Positions 12,201-27,200 of a stretch of 64,000 bases of DNA are shown here, piece after piece. This stretch comes from Rugalucina vietnamica (Eukaryota; Mollusca; Bivalvia; Lucinida; Lucinidae). Where the stretch lies: assembly GCA_964017185.1 (NCBI GenBank), contig OZ024875.1, positions 26,173,456-26,237,455 of the forward strand, written 5' to 3'. The notes under the pieces were generated by a model that was given only the letters and a program-made list of their open reading frames with translations, had not been told where the DNA came from and made no database searches. Each line of letters opens with the position of its first letter. Position 1 is the first letter of the stretch. Both the position numbers and the translations under genes were made by a program.

Positions 12201-15200
12201 ACACTACGAACTTTACCTAGGATCTTAAGTTCTGGATCTGGTATTTGACCATTAGGTCATCAAGCTTCTCTAAGCTTAAAATTGAGAATTCATAATGATA
12301 TGTGAAACAGAATAGGTTTAAAAAATAGTTTGAAGCAGAATAACTGGATTAAATCCAATATCTATTGCACACAGTTTCTAATGTACAATGTAGATACCCA
12401 CAATGCAGTTTAGAATTTTAACAATCACAGTTTTTGTATTAACTTCAAAAATATTTGATACATAAAAAATCCAGGGAAACTTACACATTTACAAATAGAT
12501 CACACACTTTGTAAATAAAAGTAATACATAAACACGAATCAACATAATTTTACAAATGGGTGCAAAGGTTAGATCCACAGAGTTGGCTTTGTATGCAATC
12601 ACTTGTGCATCCAACAGATTATTGCTTGATGCATCTGCTGTGTGTTAATGCAAGACGTTTTACCAGAGAATGAGCTATAATATCTAAATATGGTTTGACA
12701 TGTCTGAAAGCTTGGTAAGTAGGACCTTTAACTTCTGCTCAAATAAACATATACACTTCACAATAAATACAAGCGATTCTGGAACTTTTGTCACATTAAG
12801 GTAAGACGTTTCTTTTCAGAGAACAACAAAGAAACAAAACACTTTAGAGCAAAGTATTATACTGTTATTCCATATGACCATGGTTTTTTCTCTTTTATTT
12901 CAACAGCCATAACTTTCTTGGAAATATTATATTATGTGGGAGTATAACAAAACTAAGCTGGACAGTTAGGAAACAAAAAAATAATAACATCAAAGCTTTA
13001 ATTCAGCCCTGCAAGAAAAAACAACCAATGATTAAAGATGATTTAACTAATTAAAACAACAACAAAACTGAATAAAACAACAAGTAATGTTAGTCACCTG
13101 ATTTCCCTGCATGCTTTGCTGTAGAAAACATACATACCATGTAATACTATACAAATGATCGTCCAATGTTATTTACACAAATACATAATTAAAGCTAGTT
13201 TAAATTTGACAGACAACTGTTCAAGTATAAGAGAAATATTTGTTATGTAATAAGACTTAGTGCTCATTGTAATCCATTTTTTTGCCACTCACGTTTCTAC
13301 ACATTTCATTATTATCAACTATGTAGCTTAGCTGTCCTTCAGATAGATTTCTGAGCCACCTCAAAACATAACAAGACTTTCTGGTTTCCTACCATGTCTA
13401 AGATAAACTGGAATGCTCATATAAGAGGATGACTAGAACAGAAGATAGATTGTACTGTCTATGCAGCAACGATGCTAGCACTTAGCAGATTATCTGTACC
13501 TTGGACTTTGAATATGCAAAAACAGCTGAGTTCTTGTGAAATGGATCATTTTATCTTGAATATTCTGACTATTTTTGCTTGTAAAATTCAAGATGATTCA
13601 TAAAGGAAAAACTGGTAATTTTCTATGTCTGATATTAAAATGTTTCTCTCCTTTTTACTTCATTTTGTGCAGCATACAACACCTGCAGCTTATTGCATTG
13701 ACATTCCTAAGAGACAGAAATATTAATACTGTGATAGAGATACCAAACACCAGAGTACAAAATATGAGCCTGTGCATGAGAAAACCAACAATTTGGGTTC
13801 CGACAAGGTCCGACACAAACTGCGCTGTACAAGCACAGAAGCAGGCTAGAGGCTGGAAATTTTGGATTTTAGAAGAAGCGGTATTGTACTACCCGTGTAG
13901 CGAAAACAAAGGCGCTGATCAGCTTCACAGTTACTGCAAAGCTGATCTGCGTCTTTGTTTTCGCATATGCAAATTATGTAATCTTTCGAATGTGTATAAT
14001 TTTGTCCGTCTGATTCTTAGGAGTACAAACAGTAGGTCAGGCAAGTTACCATATTTCAGACAGATGCAGAGTCTGCCTGATCAAGGGTCTACACTAACAT
14101 ATCCATCTAAAACACTCCAAGGCATCATTTCATCATACATACTTTTTAGTGTTTGTGTTCCCTGCAGAATTTATGAATGCCCAAATAATGTTGAGCATGT
14201 CACAATTACAGGCCATTCCAATTGTTTTCTATGTTTAGCATCAGTGGTCAGGTTGGTTTTGGGCTTCAATTTTGGGAGAAAAAAAACAACAACAAAACAA
14301 TAAATATGCTTCCTCTTTAAAAAATGTATTGTTCTTTTCAATTTTTGACGTTTTTAAGTTCTGGACAAGTCTGATTTAATTTTGTCTAGATTGAGGCCAT
14401 TATAATCCACAGTTTGTTCAAACACTTCATATTGTTTACCCAATTATTAGTGTTTCTTTGTATGTTATTTAACCTTAGTTAAATAAGAAAATGTTATGTT
14501 TTTTCAAGCTATGTTTGTTTTTTCCGGAAAGGCATGTATGTTTTGCTGGCAGTGGTGGATGCTAAACATAGAAAAAAAATTGGAATGGCCTAACACTGAG
14601 ATAAATCTAGATTAATTAAAAATATTATTGGACCCAAACATTGATAAAAAATGCTATGATACACATATACTTGCAGTCAGTAAGGCACAGCAGAAATTGT
14701 GAAGAAATCAAGGCTTACCCTCTATCTTGGCATACTCTGATATCCTGGTGTAGTTGACTAGAGCAGCATTCTCTAAACATTTCTTGATCACATGTCGAAC
14801 CTCCTCTGGTGGTACTGGGGTTACTATATCTTTCATTAAAACCTGTAGAATAGTTCAAAGCATACTGTAAACCAACTTGTGACAAAAGTTTTGTAATCAG
14901 TATTTGTATTTAGCTGGAGGTCAGCTAAATCTAGTCTGATTTTGAAAGACTGGAAAAGCCTGGTATCATACTCACAAACACTTCACATGAATTTTAGTAG
15001 GAAGGTGATGTCTATAGATGATCAAAGTTTTGTGTAGTTTCACTTACCCTCTCCAATAGTGACAGAGTGGCCTTGAGAGCTCCCTCAGGTCGACCAAACG
15101 GAAAACAATATCTGAAACAGAATTATAGGAACTAAAGACGGCATAAATTTGGAGAGTAACTGACTTGTGATAATTTGTCTCGTTTGAGGTTTAACAACCC

Positions 15201-18200
15201 AGTCAACAATTGTTGTGTGCCACTGCTTCCTGTGTATTAACCAGTAGTATGGGGTTCATACATTTTGCTGAAGGACACAACTCATCATTTTGTTTTGAAC
15301 CTCTGAATCTGGAGTCATGACACATGAACCACTAGGCTACTTCACTCTCCTTGTTACAAGGAACATTTTTATATCAAAGATGCTTGAAAAATAATAACAA
15401 TTCTTGACAATACATGTACTTCATAGGTGTCTCATGCAAAAAGCATCTAAACAAAGTAATAATGTAAGCAAATATACATGTACTATTCATTCCAGTATGC
15501 AGAAATACATAGCTGAAATCGTTACCAAGCATATTAATTTTAAGGCCTTTTGTCACCAATTTTCAACCTTTCCTCTGACTGACATTCCTCTGTGAGAAAT
15601 TTACCAGTCATCAGGCAACAAGTCTGTGAAATGTATACCCCCTTAAACCCCACTTTTATATAGTAAAACTGGGGTATGCAGGGGTATACCTTTTTTTCTT
15701 ATTTTTGGTCCAAAACATAGTTTGTGGGTACTCGATAGAACTGCCTCACTTAGAACCGCCTCGGCGAGGCGGTTCTAACCGAGGCGGTTCTAATGTGTAC
15801 CCACAATTTATGTTTTTAACTAAATTAAAGACCAACATACTCACCTAAAATGAGTGATTTGGTTTTCCAGCAGTATACGCAGCCTCTCTTTGATCTCATC
15901 AAATTTCTCCTTCTCCACCCACAACACTGTACCAATACCATCGGGTCTACAATGATTATACAAGCCTCATCGTGAAAAAACCGGATTATTACCCATGCGA
16001 AAACAAAGGCGCAGATCAGATAGTGCGATTCCTCTTCTATTTATATAAAAAATTTCAAGCTCATACAGGTAATGAATTGGAACTCTAACATATACATATA
16101 AGCTGAGATATATTTACATAGAACAACACTGGCCAATTTCCTAAAATTCTGATTGTTCTGATATACTGTAACTTATTTTCACTGCACTTTAATTTCACAA
16201 TTTTTGACCCCATGCGTAATTTCATGGGAAATTTATTTTCGAACGCGGTGGATCTAGCTTACTGGAGAACAAAGTACAATATGGCAAAAATTTACATTTT
16301 GCAGAAATTTATATTGCGAATAATTCTTTCATGAGAAAATAAATCTTTCACCAAAATTAATTGCTTTACAGTATTGTTAATAAAATAAATATTAAACCAT
16401 TTTTTATTCTAATATTAATAATGGAAACTATTAACTTAAATGATTTCCAAGGTAGTTTCAAGGTTTCCCACACATGCCTTGAATCATGGTATAGCTTATT
16501 ATATTGGAAACCCCAAATACAGGTTCTTATATTGACACAGCCCATTTGACAATTACCTGTTTCCATGTACATGTGAAGCACAGAAGGCAAAGCTGTAGTG
16601 TATGAGTGTCGGGTCTATCATCGTGCCACTCTCTGCTCTCTCTAGCAGGTCATGGAGGTAATATAGGTGTCTGTGACAGCCCCGTACACCGTACCTGGCA
16701 CAGTACTCGTCCAGGACAAACACCTGACCGGGACTGAACCAACCCTATAAATGGGGTTAAGAGGAAATGAGATAAGGACAAGCTTTGTAATTCTTGTGAC
16801 TTCACTTAGTAATCTTCATGCACACAGCAATGTCAGGGTAAATACCCACATTTGGCAAAGTCTTCACTGTGTAAACATGCTACAAATAAGCTTTTTAATA
16901 AATATTTTCTACATGCAAGGAATGCTATAATAATTGCAGAAATCAGAATTCTTTAGAGTATCAACATCTTGCGAGACATTGCAGTCCCTTGTTCGGCAGA
17001 TCCAAGATGGTTTAAACTTGAAATGGTAACTGTCATATCGAACTAACACCAGGAAGCATGGTTTGAGCTCCACCTTATAAGACTGCCAAGAGGCAAGCAA
17101 TTATTTCCAGCTATATAGAGGCAGGAATGAATGTGGAAATTGTTTTACTTTCAATTTTATCCTCCAATGCTTCTATTCCAGGACAGGGCTGATAGGAATA
17201 AAAGCATGCATAATATGGTAAATCTGCAATCAAGTATTTTAAGGATTTTGAAAACAGGTTAGTATGAATCAGTTTGGATGCTAGATGCAGGATTGAGATT
17301 ACATGAGAGTCAGTGTAATACATGTATTTGAAGTTTTTAGACAGCAATTTGCTGAGCAATGCATTAGCAAATAGTTCAAAACCAGACCACACTGCACCTC
17401 AAGAGCTGTCTGATCTGTTTCTAAACTCTGCCATTCACCTTTTGGACAATGGTCTGCATGGATAGGCTATACAGTAAATATTTGGGGTTTTGAGTTAAGT
17501 GTTAGTGTGTGACATGCTTACCAGGCAGGTGTATGCATCATTGAGCCGGTAATCAAGGGTTAGGGTTTGGAGGATTTTGAACAATTCATGGTGGTCAAAG
17601 TTACATGGGTTAGCTTGTACAAACTCATCCAGACCATGCTTACGAGCTCTGTCAGCATCTGTAATAGGATCATGAGTTAGTATACATGCAAGATAAGAAC
17701 AAATGAAGTTGATTTGTTTGTACTGAGGTTTTTTGTCCTAGTCAACAATTTTTCAGTCATGCTTACTGGGTTTTAACCAGTACTCTGGGGAGTACATGTA
17801 TCTTGCTCAAGGACACAACACAGTGCTGCCAGTGGGGATCAAACCCAGGACCTCTCGATTCTGAGTCCAATGCTCTACCACTATGCCACTGCGCTCCCCA
17901 AATGAGGTTGACATTCAAAGGATTTAGCAGACTAATCGGAGTCCATTTAGTTACATGCAGACTGGCTGGATGCTCATGCTTATTTAGAAGTCATTTCATT
18001 GCTTCACATCCTGTGACAGTTTTCTATCTCAACTACACTTTTCAGAGATAAGTTTAACTTAAGTTGTTACTCAGTGCACATCTTTTCACCAGTAACTGAC
18101 AATCACCCTAGTTCAATGAAACAAGAAATGGCTGGCAACTCTGACATGCATGGTCTCCTATACCGTCTACTACGGTTTACCTCCTTGCATCCTGGAGATC

Positions 18201-21200
18201 TGAGTATTACTGATCTTGTTGGTCTGGACCACCGGTGGTACAGGTTTGTGGGTCTGTCCCGTGGCGCGGTACACCGCCTGGACCCACAATGTTCTCTCAT
18301 TCTCATCATCAGTTGCAAACGTCAGGTTATCTCCCTCTTTTACTGTGTTGAAGAAGAATTTGCCCCCTTCCAACTCTGGGATACACATAAAAACAAAGAT
18401 TACACATGTTCTCAGATTTTGATGTCCCTGCAAAGGCACAATATGTAAGTTTGTTAAGAATTTTACACAATTCTGACATTTACATAAGTTCTGAAATGTT
18501 AGAGAACTTAATTTTAGCTAATTTTTGTGATAGCTTTGACTTGCAAATTCCGATTTCTTGCTAATAAAATTTTACACTAGAAAAAGTGCCTTGAGAGGCA
18601 CGTATACCCCCGGCTGGTAGCCCCCTCCCTACCCCCTACCTATACAACCCTGCACATGCTCACCCCTGACATTGAACCTCAAATCACAAATGAAAGACAG
18701 TACCCTTATTAAGTACACTTTAGAAAGCACTGTAAAGCACATTGCATACAAACATGGGGGAGTGGTGTTTTAGAATGACAGATCTATTTTAGAGCAGTAT
18801 ACAGAGCTGACGTGTATACTCAATCTAGGACAAAATCCATGTACATTGTGGGTCAGGTCCTCAGTCCTAGATTGGAATGAAAATAGAGTGTCATTCTTAA
18901 AAAAAAATAAAAAAAATGCCCCAGACCTTGACCTCAAGTCCCACCCCACCCCATGCATGGACCCTTGGGTCCATCCCATCCCCACCCCCATGCATGGACC
19001 CTTGGGTCTAACCCTTATGTGGTACCTATGTTGTAAGCATGAATGCTTTCTGACAAATGGTTGTCAATATATAGACCTACAGAATATTAATCTTGGTAAC
19101 TATTGTATTTTATAAATGTGTCCTAGATTTTGACCTCCAGCCCCACCCCTAGAGTTTAGTGCCATGGAATTTAATTCAATGATCCAAATAGGAATACATT
19201 CCTATAAGTCTTTGTTAATATATGAACTTAGAGAAGAAAAAAACGCTATGTAAATAGCACATTTTCAAGGTGACCTAGATTTCGAACTCTAGCCCCCCCC
19301 CTGGGGTCCGAACTCTTGGAATCGAAGCTAACCCTATAGGGTACCTAAAGTCCAAACATGAATGATTTCTGATAAATGGTTCTTGATATATACACCATTA
19401 GAGAAACTTTAACCAAAACTTTGTCGCAAATTAAAGGTGACCTAGATTTTGATCTCTAGCCCCACCCCCGGGCATGGACCCTGGGGTCCGAACTCATGGA
19501 AACAAGGCAAACGCTATAGGGTACCTATGGTCCAAATATGAATGGTTTCTGACTAAAACTGCATGAGATATACACCACTAGAGAAACTTTAACCAAAACT
19601 TTGACGCAAATTCTACTGAACTAACGAACGAACGAACTAACAAACATACGAACGGACGAACGGAAAAGCGAAAACTATATACCCGTCGGCATAAATGCCG
19701 GGGGTATAATAAGATTTTAAGAGTGGTTGAGTACCTGCTTGCGAATTCAAGAACTTGATGAAATTTCACAAAATGAGCCGCATCATGAGAAAACCAGATT
19801 TTTACCTATGCAAAAACAAAGGCGTAAATCAGCTTCGTAGTAACTGCGAAGCTGATCAGCGCCTTTGTTTTCGCTACTCATATAGTACAATTCCTCCTTT
19901 ATCTATATTGAAAATTTCAAGATTCTAATTTTCTTCTGTGGCTGCACAGGTCGGTTTGTGTCAGGCCTGGTCGGAAACCCTGAAGACCGGTTTTCTCACG
20001 TCACGGCTCAAATATAAGTAATGCAAAAATTTCAGAATATTCAGTATGTAAAAAGCACAATCAAAATATAAAATGAATAATGTTCACAGAATAAGAATTA
20101 GTACTCCTACAAGTGATGTTTCCATTACCTGGTACAGGTTCACAGTAATCTACAGTAAAGCCATCCAACTGCATCATTTCTGTGGGGTCTGGTTTTCTCT
20201 CTCGATAACTACACATAGCAAACGTGTACTGTGACACCTGAACAAGGACAAAGTAACGCTTCTTCCATTTCTTCCAAACATTCTTACCAATTGCATAGAG
20301 GTACCTGAAAGATATAACCAAAATAATGTGGTTTCTTTTATGTGTAGCTACATGTTGTATTCCACAAAGCTGCATCATTAATGATCTTTTAACCTTTAGC
20401 ATGCTGAGCAATATAGTGAAATCGATATCGCAGCCCACTGACGTTTTTTCCAATTTTTTCCGTGTTTTTTCTTAATTTTTGAGCCATAAAAACAGCTGAA
20501 TAAATTCAACAAACGCAGTAAACAAATCTACTTTCGGTTTCGGAAGTCTTTGTTACGCCGATTTCTAGCGTAAAAATTCATCATACGTACCGTTACGATG
20601 TCATATTTCGGGTGTAAATGCACCCAATTTTCCATTTACCAGCGAAAAAAGCGCTGAAAATGCATTTCTAATGCAAAAATAACGAAAATCCGATCAAAAT
20701 CGGCCGACAAATCGGTCCCAAAACCACAAGCCGCCATGTTGTTTTCATGCGCAACTGTCTGGGCATCGCTCATTAATATTCATAAGTAGGCAGTGGGCGA
20801 AAAGTGCGGGAAATTTGAAAGCGGTTTTTCTTGTCGACCGCAGTCGCCTCTAGTTGGCACAGATAGGTATTCCACGGTCGACCACAGTCGCCTACAGCAT
20901 GCTAAAGGTTAAAGAATTTTCAAAATGGACCTTAGTTTACAAAGTGTGCAATTTTTGTATTGTTGTTAAATGCCTCAGTTAACAGTTCATCTTACAGTGC
21001 CAGATGGATACTCTGCCTGTACAAGGGGGCACAATCATCATCATATCTGTTTTATGATCCGTTGTCCTCTAGTGAGTGTAACTGGGTTGGACTTGTTTGA
21101 CAAGTCTCCTTCTTAGATGACCTCTCCACTTTGAGCGATTCTGAGGATCAGCATTATCCATTCCTAGCTTTTTTTCTGTCATCTAACAACACTTCATCCC

Positions 21201-24200
21201 ATGATTTCCTTGGCTTGCCAGATCTTTTCTGTGCAACTACGTTAGCTTGCGTACTTGAGAGATCCAGCCTTTGCTGCCCTCTACGTGTCCATACCATCTC
21301 ATCCTGCTGGAGCAGAGCATCACATCTACATCCTGGAGTCCAAGATTTGAGAGAAGGGAGTCTGAGCTTACTTCATCATTCGCCTTGACATTACAGATCC
21401 AGCGGATCATTGCACGGTCATTGCACCGTAGCGGTTAAGTGTAGTCACAGTCAGGGCCCATGTTTCTGCCGCATGCAGAATTACACAGCAAAATGTGTCA
21501 TGCTCAAGGACACAGTAGGTTTGGAACACCAAAAGTCTCACTCCAACAGCTGAATTAATATCAATAAACATTAGAATGTCAAATGAAAGAAGATGCATTG
21601 TACTATCCATGAATGGAAAACAAGTGGTTATCAGCTGTGCCGTTTTCTGAGAACTTGTTTTCCCAAAGGAAGAAAGTAGTTTTCAAATTAACATACCCAC
21701 AATGTTTCATATTCTGTGGTTTATCCATCCTGACAGCTATCTTAATGGTGAGGTCGTCAGGACAGTTTTTTGTCGTTCTCATCCGATGCCATTCCGCTAA
21801 CTTACTGCTGTTAGCTGTCGGCTGGAGTACAACCTGCAGAAGAGACAATCATACAACAATAAGTGATAAACCAGGCATACTATAGCTCAATCTGTGGTGT
21901 GTCTGATGCATTGTTAAGTGGATCAGAGGTATATCCCAAAGTCTGGCATATTTCATGAACATCTGGTCAGAATACTATTTCTACAGACATTGGGCCATGT
22001 GAGAAAATGTACCTACAGACAATATCTTGAGTATGAGGAATATACTTTTGCTTTGAATGTATAATGAGTCTATTGAATGTATAATGTGTTTAGAGTCTTT
22101 ATTTGACCAGATTATTCAAGTTACTTATGACAAATTTTCTACATGGACCCTACAGATGTCATTGTCCAGAAAAATGATGTCAAAGTTCTGTAATGCATTT
22201 CTGCATGTAAGAAGTGGATTCAATACTCAATGTATTTTGTTAAATTTGTTGAAGCATACACAGAACATAGTGTATGATATGGACTAAATCAAGGGCAGAT
22301 AACTCCAAATATTGAAAATAATATCTCATTTCAAAACTCATTTATTGGGTAGCCCAGTGTTCGAAGATTACAAATACAGTGTTATTAATTCTAAAACATA
22401 CATTACATGATTTTTCGGCTTTTGAGCAGCTTCCTACTAGTAATGTCAGAATGTCCGAAAATACATTTTGTCCTGTTGGGGTTCATTTTTCTTCATCTGC
22501 TGACTCAGAACATTTGTGAGTTAGTGGTGAAAGAAATGTACTGGTAATGTCTCTAGTATGGCTAGAATAACTGACCATCCAAACATGGCAGATGTTGACA
22601 TTGGAGATAAATTGTGTGGGCTGTTAGCACACAAATATATCCTGTCACTGAGTCTCAAGTATGCTACCAGATGTATCACATGAGAACTATCAACATATTA
22701 TATAAGTGATAGAATACCATGTGACTGACAAGCTTACAAACCCCCTATCACGTGGCTGATCAGATCTGATCACATGACCAGCAACTTGTATCACATGACT
22801 GATAGTTCTATCACATGACTGATCAGGACCAAGTAACAATATTGATTACCAATAGCTTCTAGGAAATAGAAATGTCAATATGACTAAAGTATTTGATCCA
22901 TAAGATGACATAAAATAAAACTTGTCATGTGAAAACCTAACGCAGCCCTAGGTGAACAGCAAAGGTACAGATTAACATGCCTAGTCTGAGTCATGAACTC
23001 AGTGCTAGTTTAAAATTCCAACAACAAAGCTGGTGTCTGAGACTTTGTCTAACTTACTGGTTGACTGTGGACATGCCACCAGAGATAGGCATTCATATGA
23101 CACTTCCCACATTCAGTGACATGCCAATGGGTCAGGTTGCTAATAACTCAGGTTGCTCAATAATTATCTGTATGCAGACGTCACAATTGCATAACACTTA
23201 AATCTATTGTTTAATGAAAAAACTAATCATAAAAACAAAGACCCACAATGTGCAATACAGAATGAACAGTGTAAATATGGGGCAAAAACAATTTTGTAAG
23301 TTTGGAAGTGCTAGGGCTCAAACATTTAATCATTTAAGCAAATCTAATGTCCGCCTACTTGTTCAAACTGTTCCCTTTACAACAGAGCCAACCTGCTCAC
23401 CCTAGAATCTGTCCTAGCAGAAACGAATGTGTTTTGTCTGCACAACCTGATCAAGACTTCTATACAGACTAAAACAGTCTTATATTAAGTAGAACTAGAC
23501 TGGATTTGTTTAACTGAACTAGATTAAGTATTAATGAACATGCCTAATGACTATTACTAAGCCATATAATATGCAATCGAAACTCTCAGGCAGAATAATT
23601 ACCATATAAAATCTGGTATTATTTATGCATGATCGAAGCCTATATATATCAGAATTTCATTGAGTTTTTTTAAACTTGAATTTTGACCCTGTTTATCCAT
23701 ACTAGACCAAACATTATGACACACTTTTAAGTTTATTTCCCAGATCCACAGATTTAGGCCAAGACACCCAACACATATAAAAATATCAGAATAGTGCCAA
23801 ACGCACAGGCTGATTGACAAAGTGTATGTGTTGGTAGGGCTATGAAGACATGCATTTTTCACAGAAAGAAGGAAGATTTTTTTTATTAATCTGTATGCCT
23901 TTCGAGGAGAATTTAGAAACAAATAGTAAGTCAGACGTTGGAGGTAAGACATCAAGGTAGCAGGTCTAAAGTGTGTTTCCTAGAGTCTGATAATGTCTTT
24001 TTGCAGATATTTTGCAACTATTTGAATGCAGATGAAATACTTTCTTTGCACAATTTTAGTTTGTCGCAAAATGAGCAGCAAAAATTTTGAAAATCGTTTG
24101 AAAAGAAAAAGGTTCTGGTGAAAAACAGTTTTGAATAGGGATTTTTTTTCAGTACAAAAATCTCATGGGGGAGTGGGGGGTAAATATTTTCCTGCAAAAA

Positions 24201-27200
24201 TTTTTAATTCTTAGTATTCTATCAATAAAAACATTATAAAATAAAATGACATAAATGGATTACCTAAGACGAAATAGTCATGATAAAGTAAAAATTTTGG
24301 AAAAATATCCGTTTTCATGATCTTCGATTACCACCCTTGCCAATGCAAAATACCTATTCAAAATACATTCTGTCCATTAAAGCTTTATATCTGCTGACCA
24401 AATTTCAAAATTTTTGCAGGTCCTATTAGCACAAACTAAGGTCAAGATTTTGACATAAAAACAACTTTCCTATTGTCATGCAGACAAAAATTTCAGCATA
24501 AAACCATTATCAGAGACATTTTTTAACTAGAACTACATTGTTCAACCATGGAGGCCTGGATCTACGAGGTAATACAACTGCTTTACCATCTCAAGCAAAA
24601 CAGAACAATAAACTGAATTCCAAATTCTGTCCATTAATAGCCATATTGTTACCAGTGCAAACAATCATATCTAGGACACAGAGACCTAGCACCATGAAAG
24701 CATGTCATATAAAGTTCTGTTTCTTTCAGACAAATGACACCATGTCAAAACTGCATCACATAAATGCCATTTACAGCCAAGATTCATGGGACATTGTCCT
24801 CTTTACTTTCCTACATGAGCCGCCTCATGGGAAAACCAACAATCTGCATATGCGAAAACAAAGACGCCTTTGTTTTCGCTACACGGATAGTACAATCCCT
24901 CTTCTACTTAAATCCGAAATTCTTTTCTGTGCTTGTACAGGTTGGTTTGTGTCGGACCTCGTCTGAAACCACATTGTTGGTTTTCCCACAAGGCGGCTCA
25001 ATGAGACTGAGGTCTGAATTGTTGGAAGAAAGGAGATTACCTTTCCGAGTTCTTTATCTTCGAGACTGAGCATGCCAGAACTTTCTGTGTATAACTTCAC
25101 CTTGACAACAGGGAGGGGGTGGGTTGTGGTGAAATCTCCCTGAGTGTCCCAACTGGAAATACATATATAAACAGAGAAATATTTTATGAGAACCCAGTGT
25201 TATGGCATTTTTCTTGCATATGCATTTATTTAGCATGATCCTATTGTCTCAACTGTCATTTTGATGTCATTTAAACCTGTGGTTGTATCTAACTGTGTGT
25301 AGCTTCACTTACATGGTGATAGATTGTTGCATTGCTCATGGTAATAGAACATTACTGTGCTTTGACTTTTTATGTGTCTGTATATGTTTATATGTGTTGA
25401 TTCTACGAATAAATATCAGTCAATCAATCAATGAACATCAAATGTAATTTCAGCTTGGTTTTGAGACAAAATTATGGAAAACCATTTGTAACATTGTTAC
25501 CTTGGTTTTGAAGCTTCAGCTTGGTCTGTCTGTAATTTTTCACCCCCTTCTACCTCCATGGTGCAGTAAACTATCTTGTTGGGGGCCAGAGACTTCAAAC
25601 CCTTCACTTCTATCACATGTACCTATATTACAAAACAATCAAAACATGAGGTGAGTTTTATGTGCGAGTTTCAAAAAGAGTTTAACCATGAGGCAATGCT
25701 TTATATAATGCCAATAATGCTTTATATAATTCTTTATATAATGCTTTATTGGCAATGCCAATGTATGGCAAACTGCTGTGAATTATCTTCATGCTGTCAT
25801 GAATTATCATGAATTATCTTCTACTTGTTTGTTATCCTCACCATTTTTGTTTTTATACAAGAAATTGTCGTTTAGTGTGTGGAAGCAAAATATATAGCAT
25901 CGGATGTCCTAGAATCCCAGCTTTCCAATCGGTTAGTGATGTGATTCTATGACATTTTGCTTGTAGACATTGAACGTCAATGACCTATGATTTGTAGTTG
26001 ATGCTAACCCGATGGCTATCTTGGCTGAGAAAGGGCTAGTCATAATTGAGCCACCTCGTGGGAAAACCAACAAAGTGGTTTTCGAACAGGTCCGACACAA
26101 ACCGGCCTGTACAAGCACAGAAAAGAGCTAGAAATTTCGGATTTAAGTAGAAGAGGAATCGTACTATCCGAGTAGCTAAAACAAAGGCGCTGATCAGCTT
26201 CGCGGTTACCACGTCTTTGGCGTCTTTGTTTTCGCCTATGCAGATTGTTGGTTTTCCCATGAGACAGCTCATATTTCTCTTCATGTGGTGTTCTTATAGC
26301 TAGGACTGTCTTCTCTTTCCTGCCTGGTGTCTGGATTGGGATTAAAATTTGATTGTATAAAGGGCCTGTTACAGGGTATGGGAAATTAACATGGGAGTTT
26401 GCCCACACATGGAATTTTATGAAATTATGTGCATTAATTGTCTTGGTTATGACTGCTATAATAATGGTGTATTCCCTTGTAAATTCAATTCCACTGGCAA
26501 ATTATGACGTAATATATGACGTCACTACGATAGCTAAGAGCACCCCACTTTAAACGTTTCTATAGTGGTCAACGATTAATGAAGCAAATGTTGGAAGCTT
26601 TCCAGAAATAAAGTAGTCATTGGTAAGTTTGCTGATACTATAAATGACTTTGCTGGTATCAAGAAGGTGGCGGAGCAGTCATTTTCATGTACATGTAACC
26701 CCTATTTTCACGTGGTTATTTTAACAGAGGTAGAATTTGAATTAAAAATTTTCTGTGTTCCAGTCTTTGTCAAGACACCATTTTAATATAAAAACTGCCC
26801 ACATATGTTAGGAATATATTTGTGCAATTTCACGAAAATCGTGGACCGGTAACATGGTGTTTTGTTACATTCATTACACATGACCCTTCTTCATCAAAAT
26901 GTTAACTTGTTCACTAATAATTACAAAGTACTTAAATAAATGATTTATGACTGTAGGAGTTTTACTGTAGGCTTATTATAAGCAATTTATATTATTATAG
27001 CATGATTTTTATGAAACCCAACACACAGACCTTATACCCTGTTACATAAGTTACCGTTTGGACAGTCTTAAAATAATTTAAAGAGTTCAATAAAGTTTTG
27101 TGTTTAAACATCACATTAGTATAACTGCAGGGTTTAAAATGCAATATTATTTATCTTCCTGAATTCAAAGTTGTCTCTCAGTACCCTTTCCATTTGTTAC

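Larger units (their letters stand above)
11948..14718 (-). other. intron 14
   Basis: Holds a decayed SINE-like fragment (12165-12275) and a MITE A copy (13764-13976). A 242-codon plus-strand frame at 13575-14303 runs through the MITE and has no protein-like motif. The remainder shows nothing I can name. Confidence 0.75.
21834..25040 (-). other. intron 6
   Basis: Contains the CACATGA-rich block at 22650-22830 and the MITE A copy at 24815-25002. I see no gene or further element in 21900-22640 or 22840-24800. Confidence 0.75.

Noticed and set aside
13575-14303. 242-codon plus-strand frame as a gene
   Set aside because: It runs through a MITE A copy and has no domain, codon pattern or homology-like motif.
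20061-20128. Extension of exon 8 beyond CCAG (GNGNITCRS...)
   Set aside because: GTAATG is a good donor and exon 9 continues the PH domain in the right phase.
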